64,000 bases of DNA from Cylicocyclus nassatus. Lineage: Eukaryota; Nematoda; Chromadorea; Rhabditida; Strongylidae. The stretch is taken from positions 66,483,618 to 66,547,617 of the forward strand of contig CATQJL010000305.1 of NCBI GenBank assembly GCA_958299035.1, written 5' to 3'. A program made the position numbers and the translations under genes. This document shows positions 12,132 through 24,149 of the stretch, in pieces. Under the pieces are notes generated by a model. It was given only the letters and a program-made list of their open reading frames with translations, searched no databases and had not been told where the DNA came from. Position 1 is the first letter of the stretch. Every line of letters begins with the position of its first letter.

Positions 12132-12818
12132 TACAGGGTATCCTTAAAAAATCTGCCTACTGTTTGATTGTTGATAACTTTCTTCTAATGAAGTCTTTCG
12201 AGAATCTTTGGGTACCATTTTGTAGAGCTGGCTTCAACTTAGGTATATAGTATGGAGCGAATCGCCGATTGCTTTTCATTACTGTAGGATTACGGTAGCA
12301 ACTTTGAAGAGGAATTTAAGCCATCACAGGCCATATTTTGCCTCGGAAGCAAACAAAACAACCTACAAACTTTCACGCTAGGCTGATTAGAGTTGCTGAT
12401 TTCAAGTGTGAAGTTCGCAACTTACCATAATCCTTCATTAAAAAGTTATGCGAAGTAAACAGTACCGGCCGTTTTTCCAATGTTCCCAAAAATTGAGGTT
12501 ACACCGTTTAGAAAGGTTCGCAATCTTGTAAATAGTTGAGTATTGAATTCAGCGTCCATGTAAACTCTATTACACAATTTTCTTTATTTTATTTTTTTTT
12601 TGAAAATTTTTGAAACAGCAGGTTTTTTCATAGTAACACCATATGCTTAAAGTTTCTACCGTAGTCCTATAGTAATGAAGAGCGATCGGCGATCAGCTCT
12701 ATACTGTGAATCTAAGTTGAAGCCAGCTCTACATGGTACCCAAAGCTTCTCGAAAGACCTCACTACAAGTGAGTTATTAACAATCAAACAGTAGGCACAT
12801 TTTTTGGGACACCCTGTA
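12132..12818. mobile_element. M1 MITE, copy 2
   Basis: Begins TACAGGGTATCCTTAAAAAA and ends in the inverse, TTTTTTGGGACACCCTGTA. The terminal pairing is longer than 100 bp (GGCTTCAACTTAG block, TACTGTTTGATTGTTG end). It lies within the sequence separating the LAPTM-like exons. Confidence 0.85.
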
Positions 12819-13415
12819 TATAGAGATGTAATTTTTTGCTATTATAAGTGGCCCAAAAGTAAAGCACTTGAGCAAATTCTCTTCCTACTTTTTCTCGTGC
12901 TTGTACTCTAGCAACGGAACCCGACATTGCTGTTTTGCACCAAATTTGATCTTCTTTTCCGTTAGCTCCAGTTATTTTTTGGTTCCTGTTGCCCTTCTTT
13001 ATTCATTTTTCTCCTTTAAAACTTCTTTGGAGAAAATGAACGCACAATTTGGTGTCGTCTGGCTTCTCGCACCTTTCCCCGGTATAGTTGCAATACGGTG
13101 TTACATTCCAGCTCAGAAATATTTTAAGAAAGCCCCAAAAAAAGCGAAAATTAGAAGTATGCTTTTCTGTTTTACTTATGCTTACTCGAATACTTTACTA
13201 TACAAAATTTTTGTCACGAGCTAAACATGCTATAGCTAAGCCGTCCCACAAAAGCCACGAGTTGATTAAGACTACTATTTTCCCAGAAAGTTGCAACAAA
13301 AAACTGCAAAAGCAATAAAAGTGGTTCATATATGAAACGAAAGGACTAATATGAATGCTTGTTGCAGAAGGATGTGACGCTTTCTTTTCTCGTTCAAAAG
13401 AAAAGTCTACTTACT

Positions 13416-13893
13416 TTAAAGGCAGCGTCCACCCAGAATTTGGCCCCCCATGTTCTCGTCATTCTGGGGCCTTTCCATGGCCCTGATTACAGTTCTGAAC
13501 TTCAAATTCTCTAAATTTTACAAAAAACCCGATCCTTGGGGACCCACTCTTGAGGGCGCGGACGAGTTTCGAATTCCTCGTCCCCGTCGGCAGGCCAGCG
13601 GGAAGGAGCAGCAACTACATGGGTGCAGTTGCATTGCAGTGTGCAGTGTGCAGTTTCTGCTCACTACCTTGTCAATACGTGTCGGGAGGCAGGTATTGAC
13701 AAGGTAGTGAGCAGTCCCTGGTGGGCGGAGTCTGATATCAGACTCCGCCCAGCCATGGACTTTCAGGCCCCTTATCTCCATTCAGAGACAACGTTAGAAG
13801 ACCGGACCAACGCAGGTGCCCCTTTTCTGGGGCCTACATTCAGGATCGTCACTAATCGAAGGGGGTTAGGCTTAGCCTGGACACTGCCTTTAA
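13416..13893. mobile_element. TTAA-flanked fold-back element
   Basis: The ends are TTAAAGGCAGCGTCCACCC and, inverted, GGACACTGCCTTTAA, each with TTAA. The interior holds further perfect dyads: CTCACTACCTTGTCAATAC with its inverse near 13660-13710, and GGGCGGAGTCTGATATC around 13728. TTAA target use is typical of piggyBac-derived MITEs; the assignment is inference. Confidence 0.7.
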
Positions 13894-14428
13894 GTGTAAC
13901 ACAAAAATTTCTTTGATTTTACTTTTATCAGCCTCGAAGAACGCAGACGGGGGATTGCCTAATATATAAAAACTATTTGGGCAGCATGTAATGCAGATCG
14001 GATTATAGAGCCACTACAAATTGGCTCAACAGGCTCTCCGCACAAAAGATGTCATAATAGGGAGAATACAGCGTTTGAGTGGTCTCTGAGTTCCTTTACG
14101 GACATACGTGATGAGGGGCATTGTTTGACTTAGGCAAACTGCCATTTCCCTTGCTAAGTTATTTCCTAGTTAAATTATAGTAGCAGTTTTAGACTTAGAG
14201 AATAATCCATACAGGGCTTAGTGATGCAGGCCCCATCAAGAGATGTTCGAAAAAAGTAATACATTGCATAGCACTAGCATTTTTCCGGTACAAAACGACA
14301 GAAAGTCTCAAGATTTAAGTCTAAACAAACCATGCCATGGCCACTTCTAGCACCGCCTTTGACCATAGTCCTGGTACCACCTTCAAGGTTTCACCCTGAA
14401 GACATTGTTTCAGGAAGATAGTGAAAGC

Positions 14429-15066
14429 GGATTTTTGGCGGTCAGGCAGGAGGCAGCAAAGGTGCCGCTTCTGCTTATGGAAGTACCTGAGGAGCTTCTG
14501 ACTTCCTCGCACCTCTAATTACTTCTTCGCTCCCTAATTATATGATAAGACCTATGTCCAGTTGTTCGTAGGCTTTCTTGGTAATTACTAGAAAAAGCTT
14601 TCAGATATTAGCCTCATTTCACATCAAATACGGTATAAAATCAGATTTTTAAATTGATTAGGAATATTTTAGTCAATGAATCTTCAAGACGAAATCTCGA
14701 ACATGTGTCTGTAAATCTTTTTCATCTCAATCATTTCGAAGTGAACGACTCCCATACTTATAGCACACGTCTTTATTTCGTAGACTTCCTTTTTTCTACT
14801 CCTCGAATCTTGGAAAATTGTACTGAACCCGATATTTCTGTAAGGCGAAAACGATTATAACTGAGATTGGAAGAAACAGCAAGATTTCCAACTTGATCCG
14901 CAATAAAATACTCCTCAACGTGATTTCTGTTTCATTTTTTTGCTTGTAAAGTAAGCAGAGCTGTGAAAAGTGATTAGAGGCGCAAGAAAGTCTGGGGGTC
15001 CTCAGGCACTTCCAGAAGCAGAAGCGGCTAGTCTTTGCTGCCTCCTGCCTGACGTCCGGATTTTTT
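14429..15066. repeat. Inverted repeat, arms of about 95 bp
   Basis: 14429-14521 (GCGGATTTTTGGCGGTCAGG to CTCTAATTA) is repeated in inverse at about 14969-15066, with several mismatches. The 450-bp interior is AT-rich. The right arm ends within 10 bp of the donor of the LAPTM-like exon at 15077. Confidence 0.6.
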
Positions 15067-15076
15067 ATGTAGTTAC

Positions 15077-15372
15077 CTGCTTAGCTGCAGCGGCTACCTC
15101 GGTAGCATTTATGGCACCTCGGGTTTCGTAACTCTCCCAAAGGCGATATCGAGCCAAGACCATGCCCGTAGAAGAAAGTGTAAGAACGAGAAGGATCAAC
15201 TGAATAAGGGGAACAAATAGAAAACTAACAAAATACGTAAGGGAATAAATAGAAAACACACAAAATACGTAAATTTCACAATTTTCAAGAACACCAAGAC
15301 TATTACCTGTAAGCTGGTAACTATACCAGCACCAGTCACAGCATGGCAACCACATAGGCGTTCACCATTCAT
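15077..15372 (-). CDS. N-terminal exons of a LAPTM-like four-TM protein
   Basis: Exon 1 (15307-15372) starts at ATG 15370-15372 and gives 22 residues, including LCGCHAVTGAGIV. Exon 2 (15077-15199) gives 41 residues: a transmembrane run LILLVLTLSSTGMVL, then a loop with an NAT glycosylation sequon, ending AAAAKQ. Splice signals are strong (CAG|GTAATA; TTATTCAG|TTG; CAG|GTAACT). A short Cys-rich CxC..VxTG motif directly before TM1 is characteristic of LAPTM4/5-type lysosomal membrane proteins, which are expanded in nematodes. The other three TMs are probably at 11383-11758. Family placement rests on motif resemblance only. Confidence 0.55.
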
Positions 15373-16477
15373 CTGCCTAAAAATATTACAAAAACCTAAA
15401 AATTTGAATAAATGCTGGCATGATTGGGGTTTGTAAAAAACAGAACCAAGCTGTCATAGACATTTTCTTGTTCATCCTTGCTCGCTACCTTGGTTACAAG
15501 CATATGCCTCGTGAATAATTCAGAGGTAAAACGTCCGTTGTTGCGAAAAGTGGAATCTAAAAGCCCACAATTTTTTTTCAACTATTTCAATGAAAAGTAA
15601 GAGGTGCGACCAGAAAGTCTTTTTTATTGCAGCAATTTTTCTAGAAAAAAATGGAAAGTGAAAGGGATTGTGTTACTTTTGAAGAATAACTATGTGTAGA
15701 AAAAAATAGAAAATGTGACATAAATGTGATAAAATTGACTGTGACTGTGAATGTGATAAAATTAGAAGAATTAATTGTGAGATTTGAAACAAAAAAGCTT
15801 TTGAGGTCTGCAGAATACAATGATCACATGGAGGTTTAGCAAATAAATCGAAAAGGTTTGCTATTGATTACACGAATGAATGCTTCTGACTATTGAGTGA
15901 TTCAAGCGATTGAATTCAGATTCGTATGTGACTATTGAGCAAATTAGATACAATGATTTCATTTGGCGAATTCAGAGAAGGACATAGTTATCTCAGTCTG
16001 GACAGCTGTGTCACTGGTATATATGCAATTACGTTGCTAGCATCTTCTTCCAGTTCAAACCACAAAAAGGCAATAGTTTGCTTCTCACGAAAAGTCTTCC
16101 GAAGGCATCTACTGTTTTTGGTGAAGTGCCCAAAAACATGTATTACGCGCACCCTTTTTTATGACGTAATTTGTGAATATGTACTTGACACATGTTGTAC
16201 TTTCAGCTGATGTTGACAGTTGAATTGATGGCACCGTGCCTCCAATGAGGTGAAAGGGCAGCAACGCTCAAACAGCCATCTTTCCTCTCATTTACGAAAC
16301 GAAATTTCTAGAAGAATGTGCATCCTTTGATTGGCAGACGCGAGAAGCAATCTATAGTGGTAAAGCGTCTGCTTCTTATCTTGTTTTCTTTTTGAAGAAT
16401 GTCAGCAAGCACTGCCTTGAAAAGTTCAAGGATGTTGTGTACAGGCCAAATTTTCTGTGACTACGATGGCAGTGGTG
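15373..16477. other. No supported gene
   Basis: AT-rich. An ORF at 15935-16210 (+) has a short hydrophobic run but no convincing splice partners. Confidence 0.3.
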
Positions 16478-16683
16478 TTAGGCCCCGGAGAGACTTCACG
16501 CGATTTGATCGTCGCGATTCAGTCGCCGAGATTTCCATTCATTTTCATTTCACATTCAAAAACTTCAGGCTGGAAAAGTACCACGACCGAAATGCAAGTT
16601 GATCGGCTGGAATGATGTTGTAACAGTTGTCTCGTCGCGATTTAGTCGCGACAATCAAATCGCGTGATCTGTCCGGGGACTTA
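16478..16683. mobile_element. Small TIR MITE, family H1, copy 1
   Basis: The left end GGCCCCGGAGAGACTTCACG matches the inverse of the right end (CGCGTGATCTGTCCGGGGAC), with extended TCGTCGCGA pairing inside. TTA is present at both flanks. A related copy lies at 43837-44075. A 3-bp TTA target would suit a PIF/Harbinger MITE; this is inference. Confidence 0.6.
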
Positions 16684-16796
16684 CAGACCAGACTTAACCG
16701 TACTCCTCTATCCAACTCGTATTAGATTCTGCGTTTTCGGAGCAGAACCATTCAAAAACAGCTCGCGAGGCTTTGTACTGAACAGTTGTACTGACC

Positions 16797-17036
16797 CAGA
16801 GCTTGGCACGGCTGGCACCCAGATGCTGGATATCGTTTTTGGGACAAAAAGCAAAGGCGGTGTCGATTTTGTTGCCGTAAAGGCACCAAGATTGCAACGT
16901 TTCTTAGTCGAAGTTTCGTTTCTTTTTGAGGGGTTTTTACGTTCAGGGTTTGAGGTCAAAGGGGCTTCGCACGAGATATTCAAGATCAAAGGGGACGTTC
17001 TGAAATTTCCCTGGTGCCAGCTCGTGCCGAGCCCTG
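16797..17036. mobile_element. hAT-type MITE (CAGGGCTCGGCAC family), short copy
   Basis: Left end CAGAGCTTGGCACGGCTGGC; right end inverse of CAGGGCTCGGCACGAGCTGG. Both termini and subterminal blocks (GGATATCGTTTTT on the left, GAAATTTC and CCCCTTTGA on the right) match the 715-bp element at 47926-48640, showing they are one family. No target duplication is preserved here. Confidence 0.65.
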
Positions 17037-17505
17037 GGTCGACCTCACCTACTCGTCTGTAGGAACCAACATGACAGCTCCAGCACCCTCCACACTATGT
17101 AGTGAAAAAATTTCAAATTTGAGGTTTCCTTCCCAATCAGGCCTCATCCATTTGTGAAGCACAAATTGTCCTTTTTGACTTTACGTGATTCAGAGTTTCA
17201 GCTCAGCGCAAAGAAAAGTCCGAAACGCATCAAAAAAGACAAGATAAAAAACCGGACGCTGCCTTCAAGATCACTTTCACATTGCCTGGCAGGTTTCGCC
17301 CTCGAGTGTCTCCTCCCCCCCCCCCCTTATTCGAAGTCTGAGCAGCAAAAAACGAGATATAGAAGCTTTTGAAGCTCCCAAATGATAAACTGCTCCGTTT
17401 GTTTAGTTGTTTTTTGAGCTATATATATGCCCCAAACAAATTTAGCAAAATTATACATAGATTGATTACATGCAGCTTCTGATCATATTTGAACAGGAAA
17501 GATCG
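17037..17505. other. No supported gene
   Basis: AT-rich sequence downstream of the minus-strand terminal exon. Contains a C-run near 17310. Confidence 0.3.
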
Positions 17506-17768
17506 CTAGCGTTCTTCGAAATCAAAGAGGCTCAATGTTGTAATGCCTTCGTCATCCTCAAAGTCCGATGACCCTCTATTTGTCACTGGAAACTTCGGAA
17601 TTGAAAAAATTGGAAACTTGCGTGCTAGAGTGGTAATCTCCGTTCTCGCAAAGATGACGAAGACCATTTCTTGAATCTGTATGGCACAGATAAAGGTATA
17701 AAGAAAATGAAACTTTTGAATTATCGGAAAAAAATAAGAATTTAAGATTGCAAATACAAAAGTATCTG
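17506..17768 (-). CDS. C-terminal exon of an unknown membrane protein
   Basis: From an AAAATTCAG acceptor (17769-17771) the frame stays open for 86 codons and ends in TAG at 17506-17508. It starts with a hydrophobic stretch (FVFAILNSYFFPII...FLYTFICAI...MVFVIFA) and continues into a basic then acidic tail (SSDFEDDEGITT). The topology suggests one or two TMs and a cytoplasmic C-terminus. Upstream exons should lie above 17775 but were not found. I do not recognise the family. Confidence 0.4.
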
Positions 17769-18574
17769 CTGAATTTTGAAATTAGCAGCATCTTCATGGA
17801 GGATCCGGAGCGTATGAGCTTTAACAAGTAGACGACAACGTGCATTTTTAGTTGTCTGCCTCACTGGACAATGCTTTCCAGGGATTCAAAAATTTTTTAG
17901 CTGGCTAAAATTATTTGGAGAGTCAACTAGTTTACCTACAGTGAAACCATGAAGCGGGTGAGAAACGCAAAATCATTTTCTAGGATTAGATCGTAAAAGA
18001 ACTTTCAAAACGAATGCATTCCAAGGTAGCCGTCACAAAATTCAAACCATGACGTCACATTGTCCCACGTGGCAGCCATTGCATGACCCACCACGTGGGT
18101 CACTTTGGTCGATGTGTTGGAAAAATAACAGCATGTGAATACCTGCGTATGTTGAATCTCTCGATATTCAGACTAACACATTTCTCGAATTTTCCTATTC
18201 TCAACTCTCGTAAGTACTGTTCACACACAATCAACTTTGTCTAAAATTATGCACTTGAATAATTGTTAACATTACAATTCAAGACCCCGAGGTGGGCACA
18301 AATATTTCTCAAATACTATTTTGAGGTGAGCGATATGTGAAACTCTCGGAAAGAAGTGTACATGACTTGTTATTTCCATGACTTCTTATCATATCATTTG
18401 GATTTCAGCCAAGTTAGATCAGTCCAAATTGTTATTCCGGAATTTTTACGAGTGTAATTCATTTCTTAGGATCATGTTTTGTGAGGCGCTACACTCACAA
18501 CTACTTTTTAGCTTAATGGTGACTCGCCCTACTTCACAACTATCCAAACGATTGATGCGGCGTCTTCTTTCCAG
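17769..18574. other. Region between divergent genes; first exon of gene A expected here
   Basis: It should hold the start of the minus-strand gene ending at 17506 and the missing first exon of gene A. A good GTAAGT donor stands at 18210-18215, but its frame is not obvious. A second possible acceptor for gene A lies at 18511, with an open frame through to 18575. Confidence 0.35.
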
Positions 18575-19747
18575 ATTATTCATGCAATTATAATTACATA
18601 CTTATTTCTATCCAACATGTTCCACATATACAACATAAAATCTCCTGAAAATGAAACAAGCAATGTGACGATATCACCAAAGGAAGATTTGGATGTCAAT
18701 GCCTTGAAGGCAAGTTGTATAACAATAAGTGGGATTGGCTAAAGAAATGTGAATTTCAGTCATGACTAAATATGTCACCATTTAGGTTGCAGTGGCAATC
18801 ATTGCACATATTCTTTCTATCCTAACCATTTTTGCTTCATTACTCGAGAATAATTTAAGAATAATATCAAAAAGGCTTCCTCCTCTTGTTGTAAGTCACT
18901 TACTTCAAAATTTGACGTGAATATGGTCGAGAATTGAATTTAGGTTGCGATTACATTGGTCTTTGCGCTGGTGTTCAATGCTGTGGCAAGTATTTGTATG
19001 TGGTTCCATGATGCACCGCATCTACCCGGCGGATATTCTCGAACCATAAGAGGATGCGCAGTATGTTCGCCCTGATGAAAAGATTACGTATTTACTAGTA
19101 ATTGAAGTTTAGTGCCTAATTTGCAGGTGTTATCCTCAGCTGGATGCCTTTTTACGTTGATCAATTCTGTAGTATTTTGCACTTATCCTCCTGCACGTGT
19201 AACATACAAGACCACAGCAGTCAAGGATATAAATGTGCTCAAGGAAAGGTAATGCACATGCTATCAGGACTCGGTAATGTATCAAAAACTTCCAGCAAAG
19301 ATAGCAAGAGTGATGATAGGGATAAAATGAAAAGGGAGACTCCAGCGGCAAAATCGAGCTCAAAACTAAAGGTGAAATCTAATCATAGGGTGACTTATTG
19401 TCAGGTGGATCCTAGCCTATCTTTAGTTGTCGAAATTCCAGGAAGTACAATCACCTGCGCTACCTGCAGCGACGTCTCCAGAGCCACCTCCGCCTCCACC
19501 GGTAGCAGAACCACCTCCGCCTCCACCTGCGGCAGCAGAACCACCTCCACCTCCACCTCCGGCAGCAGAACCACCACCTCCACCACCTGCGGCAGCAGAA
19601 CCACCACCGCCTCCACCTGCGGCAGCAGAACCACCACCTCCTCCACCTGCGGCTGCGGAAGAAAAGAAAGGTGAAGGGCTATACGAGAATTTGGAAGTTC
19701 CTCCAGCAGACCAACTTCCTCCTCTTCCACCACCGCCTCCGCCTTAG
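18575..19747 (+). CDS. Gene A: four-TM protein with polyproline cytoplasmic tail
   Basis: Exons 18575-18709, 18786-18890, 18944-19060, 19127-19248, 19296-19371 and 19442-19747 give one frame ending TAG. The first ATG is 18617, but the frame is open upstream to a TTCCAG acceptor, and an earlier exon probably supplies the true start. Exon 1 here holds TM1 and a loop with NET/NVT sequons. The next three exons each hold one TM, with RLPPLV after TM2 and WFHDAP..GGYSRTIRG between TM3 and TM4. A charged Lys/Ser linker leads to a tail of five AEPPPPPP-type repeats ending EEKKGEGLYENLE and PPLPPPPPP. Exon lengths (105, 117) and phases match gene B at 58 kb. Intron 1 uses a GC donor. The tail resembles ligands of SH3, EVH1 or profilin, so membrane-cytoskeleton coupling is possible (inference). 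I do not recognise a named family. AATAAA lies at about 19862. Confidence 0.8.
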
Positions 19748-20196
19748 GTAAGCAAAATTGTAAAATGTTCGCAAATCTTCAGTTCGAATAAACAGCTCCT
19801 TTTCAGATGATCCCCGAGTTAAGGCCACATTTGCACGTCTTCTTGTGTATGGTTGAAAGTGAAATAAATTCTAAAAGCAACATTTCTAACACATATCGAT
19901 ATTTTTTGCAACTGACAAGAGCGCAGCTGCCAACCACATGCCTCGAAAAAGAAGATTGCGAAAGATGGAATGTAGCTTATATGAAACAATGCGTCACCAC
20001 TGCTCGCAGGGGCCCCCTGGCCCATATAGAACGTCTCAGCAAACTTACGCAGTGATGCTAGTCTCTCGACTATTCTTCAATCGAAGAGCACTAAGTAGCA
20101 AACAAAAATGAACCTTCCTCTACAAAACTGACAGATCAATCATGATAAAAAACCAAATCGACTAAAGTTTGCAAGGTAAAGTTAGTTATTTTGCAA

Positions 20197-20890
20197 CCAG
20201 TGCGTCACCTCCGCGAAGCGGAGGTGACGCACTGGCCCTCCTATCCGTTTGCCTTTCTCATGTTCGCATAATGATGACTTTGAAACCCACCATGCGATGC
20301 TGAACATCACAAATGAATAGTAAACAACTGTTCATTCTTGAAGCATCTCCATGTAAGATCGGTAATTTTGAGAGAAAAGAACTTGTCGCAAAGGAACACT
20401 TGCGAATTTGATTAGATTGCTGAAATTGTTTTGGCTTGGTAGTCGTCATAAAGGTAATAGTCACTTTGAGCTAAATTTCCGTGCAAAAATCTTTCCAAGT
20501 CTGAAGGTAAAGCCTTGCCAAATCGACTGTCTAAGCGATCACCATTTCTTGGCGCTGTTGTCGCAAAAAAGCAAACTTTTTGAGCACTTTTTGGGCTAGA
20601 GTTCATGAGGCGCAGATGTACTTGCCAGGCAAATCATGACTTCGCAAAAAGTCGGATTAATGATCTAGTTTTGCGTGCCAAAAGCCGCGTGGGCCCGTTT
20701 GACGCGCAGTTTTTAAAGGTCCCAATTATCGGATCAGCTTGTGCTTTTGCACTTTTTACCTACAAGCTGGTAGGGTGCTATGACCAAAATTTCAGCTCAA
20801 GACCTTGCCTACAAAACGCTCTATGAATTTCGTGACAGACAGACATAAACACACACACAGACAGACAGACACGCGCTTTATTATAAGTCA
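20197..20890 (+). mobile_element. Interspersed repeat R1, copy 1 (begins with a perfect hairpin)
   Basis: Starts with the 39-nt hairpin 20197-20235 (CCAGTGCGTCACCTCCGC, GAA, exact inverse). It continues with blocks shared with 32461-33150 (AACATCACAAATGAAT, GCGTGCCAAAAGCCGCGTG, CCCGTTTGACGCGCA) and ends in a CA/GACA-rich tail plus CTTTATTATAAGTCATGAT. No ORF. The tail suggests a SINE-like or other non-autonomous retroelement. Confidence 0.65.
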
Positions 20891-22158
<1,268 letters not shown>

Positions 22159-22365
22159 TCCCTCTACAGAATACAGAATGAGACCTCAAGCTCGGAGAAA
22201 GAACTTGAAAGCGAGATAGTTATCAAGGGAGGCGTGCAAGTGTTACCCAGGCAACCGCCTGGTGCCGCAGCCAGCCGCCAAAGCTGTCACCTACGCCGCG
22301 GCTGAGCTACCGTAAGCGCGCTCTCGTCGTCCTCAACCTCTCTAGAGAGATTTTCGCAGCAGCCT

Positions 22366-23609
22366 CACACCTCATCGCGCTGAGGTGCGAGAATTCTCTC
22401 AGACGTCGCGCTACTGCCACATATTATATATCGATCAAGACAGCAGGAAATTTGTAGTTTATCAGTAAGATAGAATGTAAAAATATACAAAAACAAAAAA
22501 GTTTCAAAAAATAAATTGATGGGATGATTATAAAATTAAATTAAAAGCATAATACAGGGTGTCCCAAAAAATGTTTCGAACGTTTGATCGTTAATATTTC
22601 TCTTCCCAAGAAGACTTTTGCCTTGCTTCAGGTACCGTTTTGTAGAGCTGGCTTCAACTTAGATTTCCATTATAGAACGAATCACCCGTCTCTCTTCATT
22701 ACTGTAGGATTACGGTAGAAACTTCAAAGAGGGTTTTGAACCATGAAAGGCCACATTTTGCCTCAGAAAGGAGACAAAATAGCCTGAAAACTTTTACACT
22801 AGGCTAATTAGAGTTGCTGATTCAATCGTAAAGTTCCCAACTTATTATGATTTTTCATTGAAGAGTTATGCCAGGTAAGAAATAGCGGCCATTTTTTCAA
22901 TGTTCCTAAAAAGTGCGTTTACACCGTTTAGAAAGCTTCGCAATCTTGTGCATAGTTGAGTATTGAACTCAGCGTCTATAAAAACCCTATTACACAAGTT
23001 TTCACAATTTTTTGAAAAATTTTGAAACCACAGCTTTTTCCACATTGACACCATATGTTTCAAGTTTCTACCGTAATCCTACAGTAATGAAGAGAGGTGG
23101 GTGAATCGCTCTATAATGGAAATCTAAGTTGAAGCCAGCTCTATAAAACGGTTCCTGAAGCAAGGCAAAAGACTTCTTGGGAAGAGAGATATTAACGATC
23201 AAACGTTCTAAACATTTTTTTGGGACACCCTGTATTATGAAATAAATTCTGTTCGTTTACTAGGCAGTTCCTCGTTTCTTTTCTCAATCTCAAAATTAAT
23301 AAACTCTCGATAAACTCACACAAAACAAAAATCGCGAAATTTACAAGCTTATTTTTGACTGCATGAAAGAGAAATTAGGTAATGGAAATTTTAGGATAAC
23401 TAGATTATGAGAACGTGATGAGCTTTTTTGTGTATTTTTTTATTGCTTAAAAATTTTATTGAAATCGAACTTTTTTGTTTTTGTGTATTTTTTGTATTAT
23501 AACTTAATAATAAACTACAAATTTTCTGCTGTCTTGATCGATTTATAATATGTGGCAGTAGCGCGACCTCTGAGGGAATTCTCGCACCTCAGCTCGATGA
23601 GGTGCGAGG
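22366..23609. mobile_element. TIR element carrying a nested M1 MITE
   Basis: Outer inverted arms of about 150 bp: 22366-22510 and 23450-23609. They share CACCTCATCG(C/A)GCTGAGG, GCGCTACTGCCACATA and TAGTTTAT-type blocks. Between them sits a complete M1 element (22553-23234). Confidence 0.65.
22553..23234. mobile_element. M1 MITE, copy 3
   Basis: Begins TACAGGGTGTCCCAAAAAAT, ends in the inverse, and has terminal pairing of about 150 bp. The best-preserved copy of the family, flanked by TA and inserted inside another TIR element. Confidence 0.9.
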
Positions 23610-23806
23610 CACAAACAGGAGAGAACGCACAAACAGGAGAGAACATCTTTTCGACTAATGACAGTATGCATTTTTTGAGCTTTATATGGTGACAAACGTG
23701 CTACGCCATGTTCGGTCCTGTTTGACTAGTAAGGAAGTCAAATAGAATTTCAGGCTCTCATTACAAGCAGTTTTGCCAGAAAATTGTTTTTCTAGGTCAC
23801 TTATGC

Positions 23807-24128
23807 CAAAGGCATTACAGTAAGTGTCTGCAGGCGATTTAGAGTGCTTTCAAACTCACTTTCAGTAAGCAAAATAGTTCGCTCTCCACCGGATTCGAAC
23901 CATCAACCTCTCGCCTTCAATGTCAGCAACTAACCGCTACATTACTGCACCACCAATGCACATAGCAGCGCCCTCAAACTCAAGGGACGCCCCTAAGATA
24001 GAACGTTCAGGCTTCCATAACTCTTTTCAGAAGGGCGTTCCGCAGAAATGGAAGGCAGATTTGAAATCAGCGTTCGAAGCTGCTTCAGACGATATGCATC
24101 TCATATCAAAAGGCCACGGCCATTGATA
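23807..24128 (-). mobile_element. tRNA-derived SINE, left-arm copy
   Basis: On the minus strand a tRNA-like head is visible: TGGTGCAGTAATGTAGCGG (A box region) and GGTTCGAATCC (perfect B box) about 45 nt later. The body follows (GAGGGCGCTGCTATGTGC and GGAACGCCCTTCTGAAAAG on one strand). Diverged copies occur at 50783-51102 (identical, other arm) and 51283-51604. Confidence 0.7.
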
Positions 24129-24149
24129 GTACTTCCCGTGTGAGAGGAG

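Noticed and set aside
12868..13224. 118-codon plus-strand ORF with hydrophobic stretches
   Set aside because: No start context, splice partner or recognisable motif; AT-rich sequence readily gives Phe/Leu/Ser-rich ORFs.
19144..19733. Alternative frames over the polyproline exon (Ser/Thr-rich on +, Val/Leu-rich on -)
   Set aside because: Only the frame joined by splice sites to the TM exons makes a complete protein; the others are shadows of the repeat.
20197..20235. Bacterial-type terminator
   Set aside because: The perfect hairpin is part of a dispersed eukaryotic repeat, has no T-run and lies in a nematode-like context.
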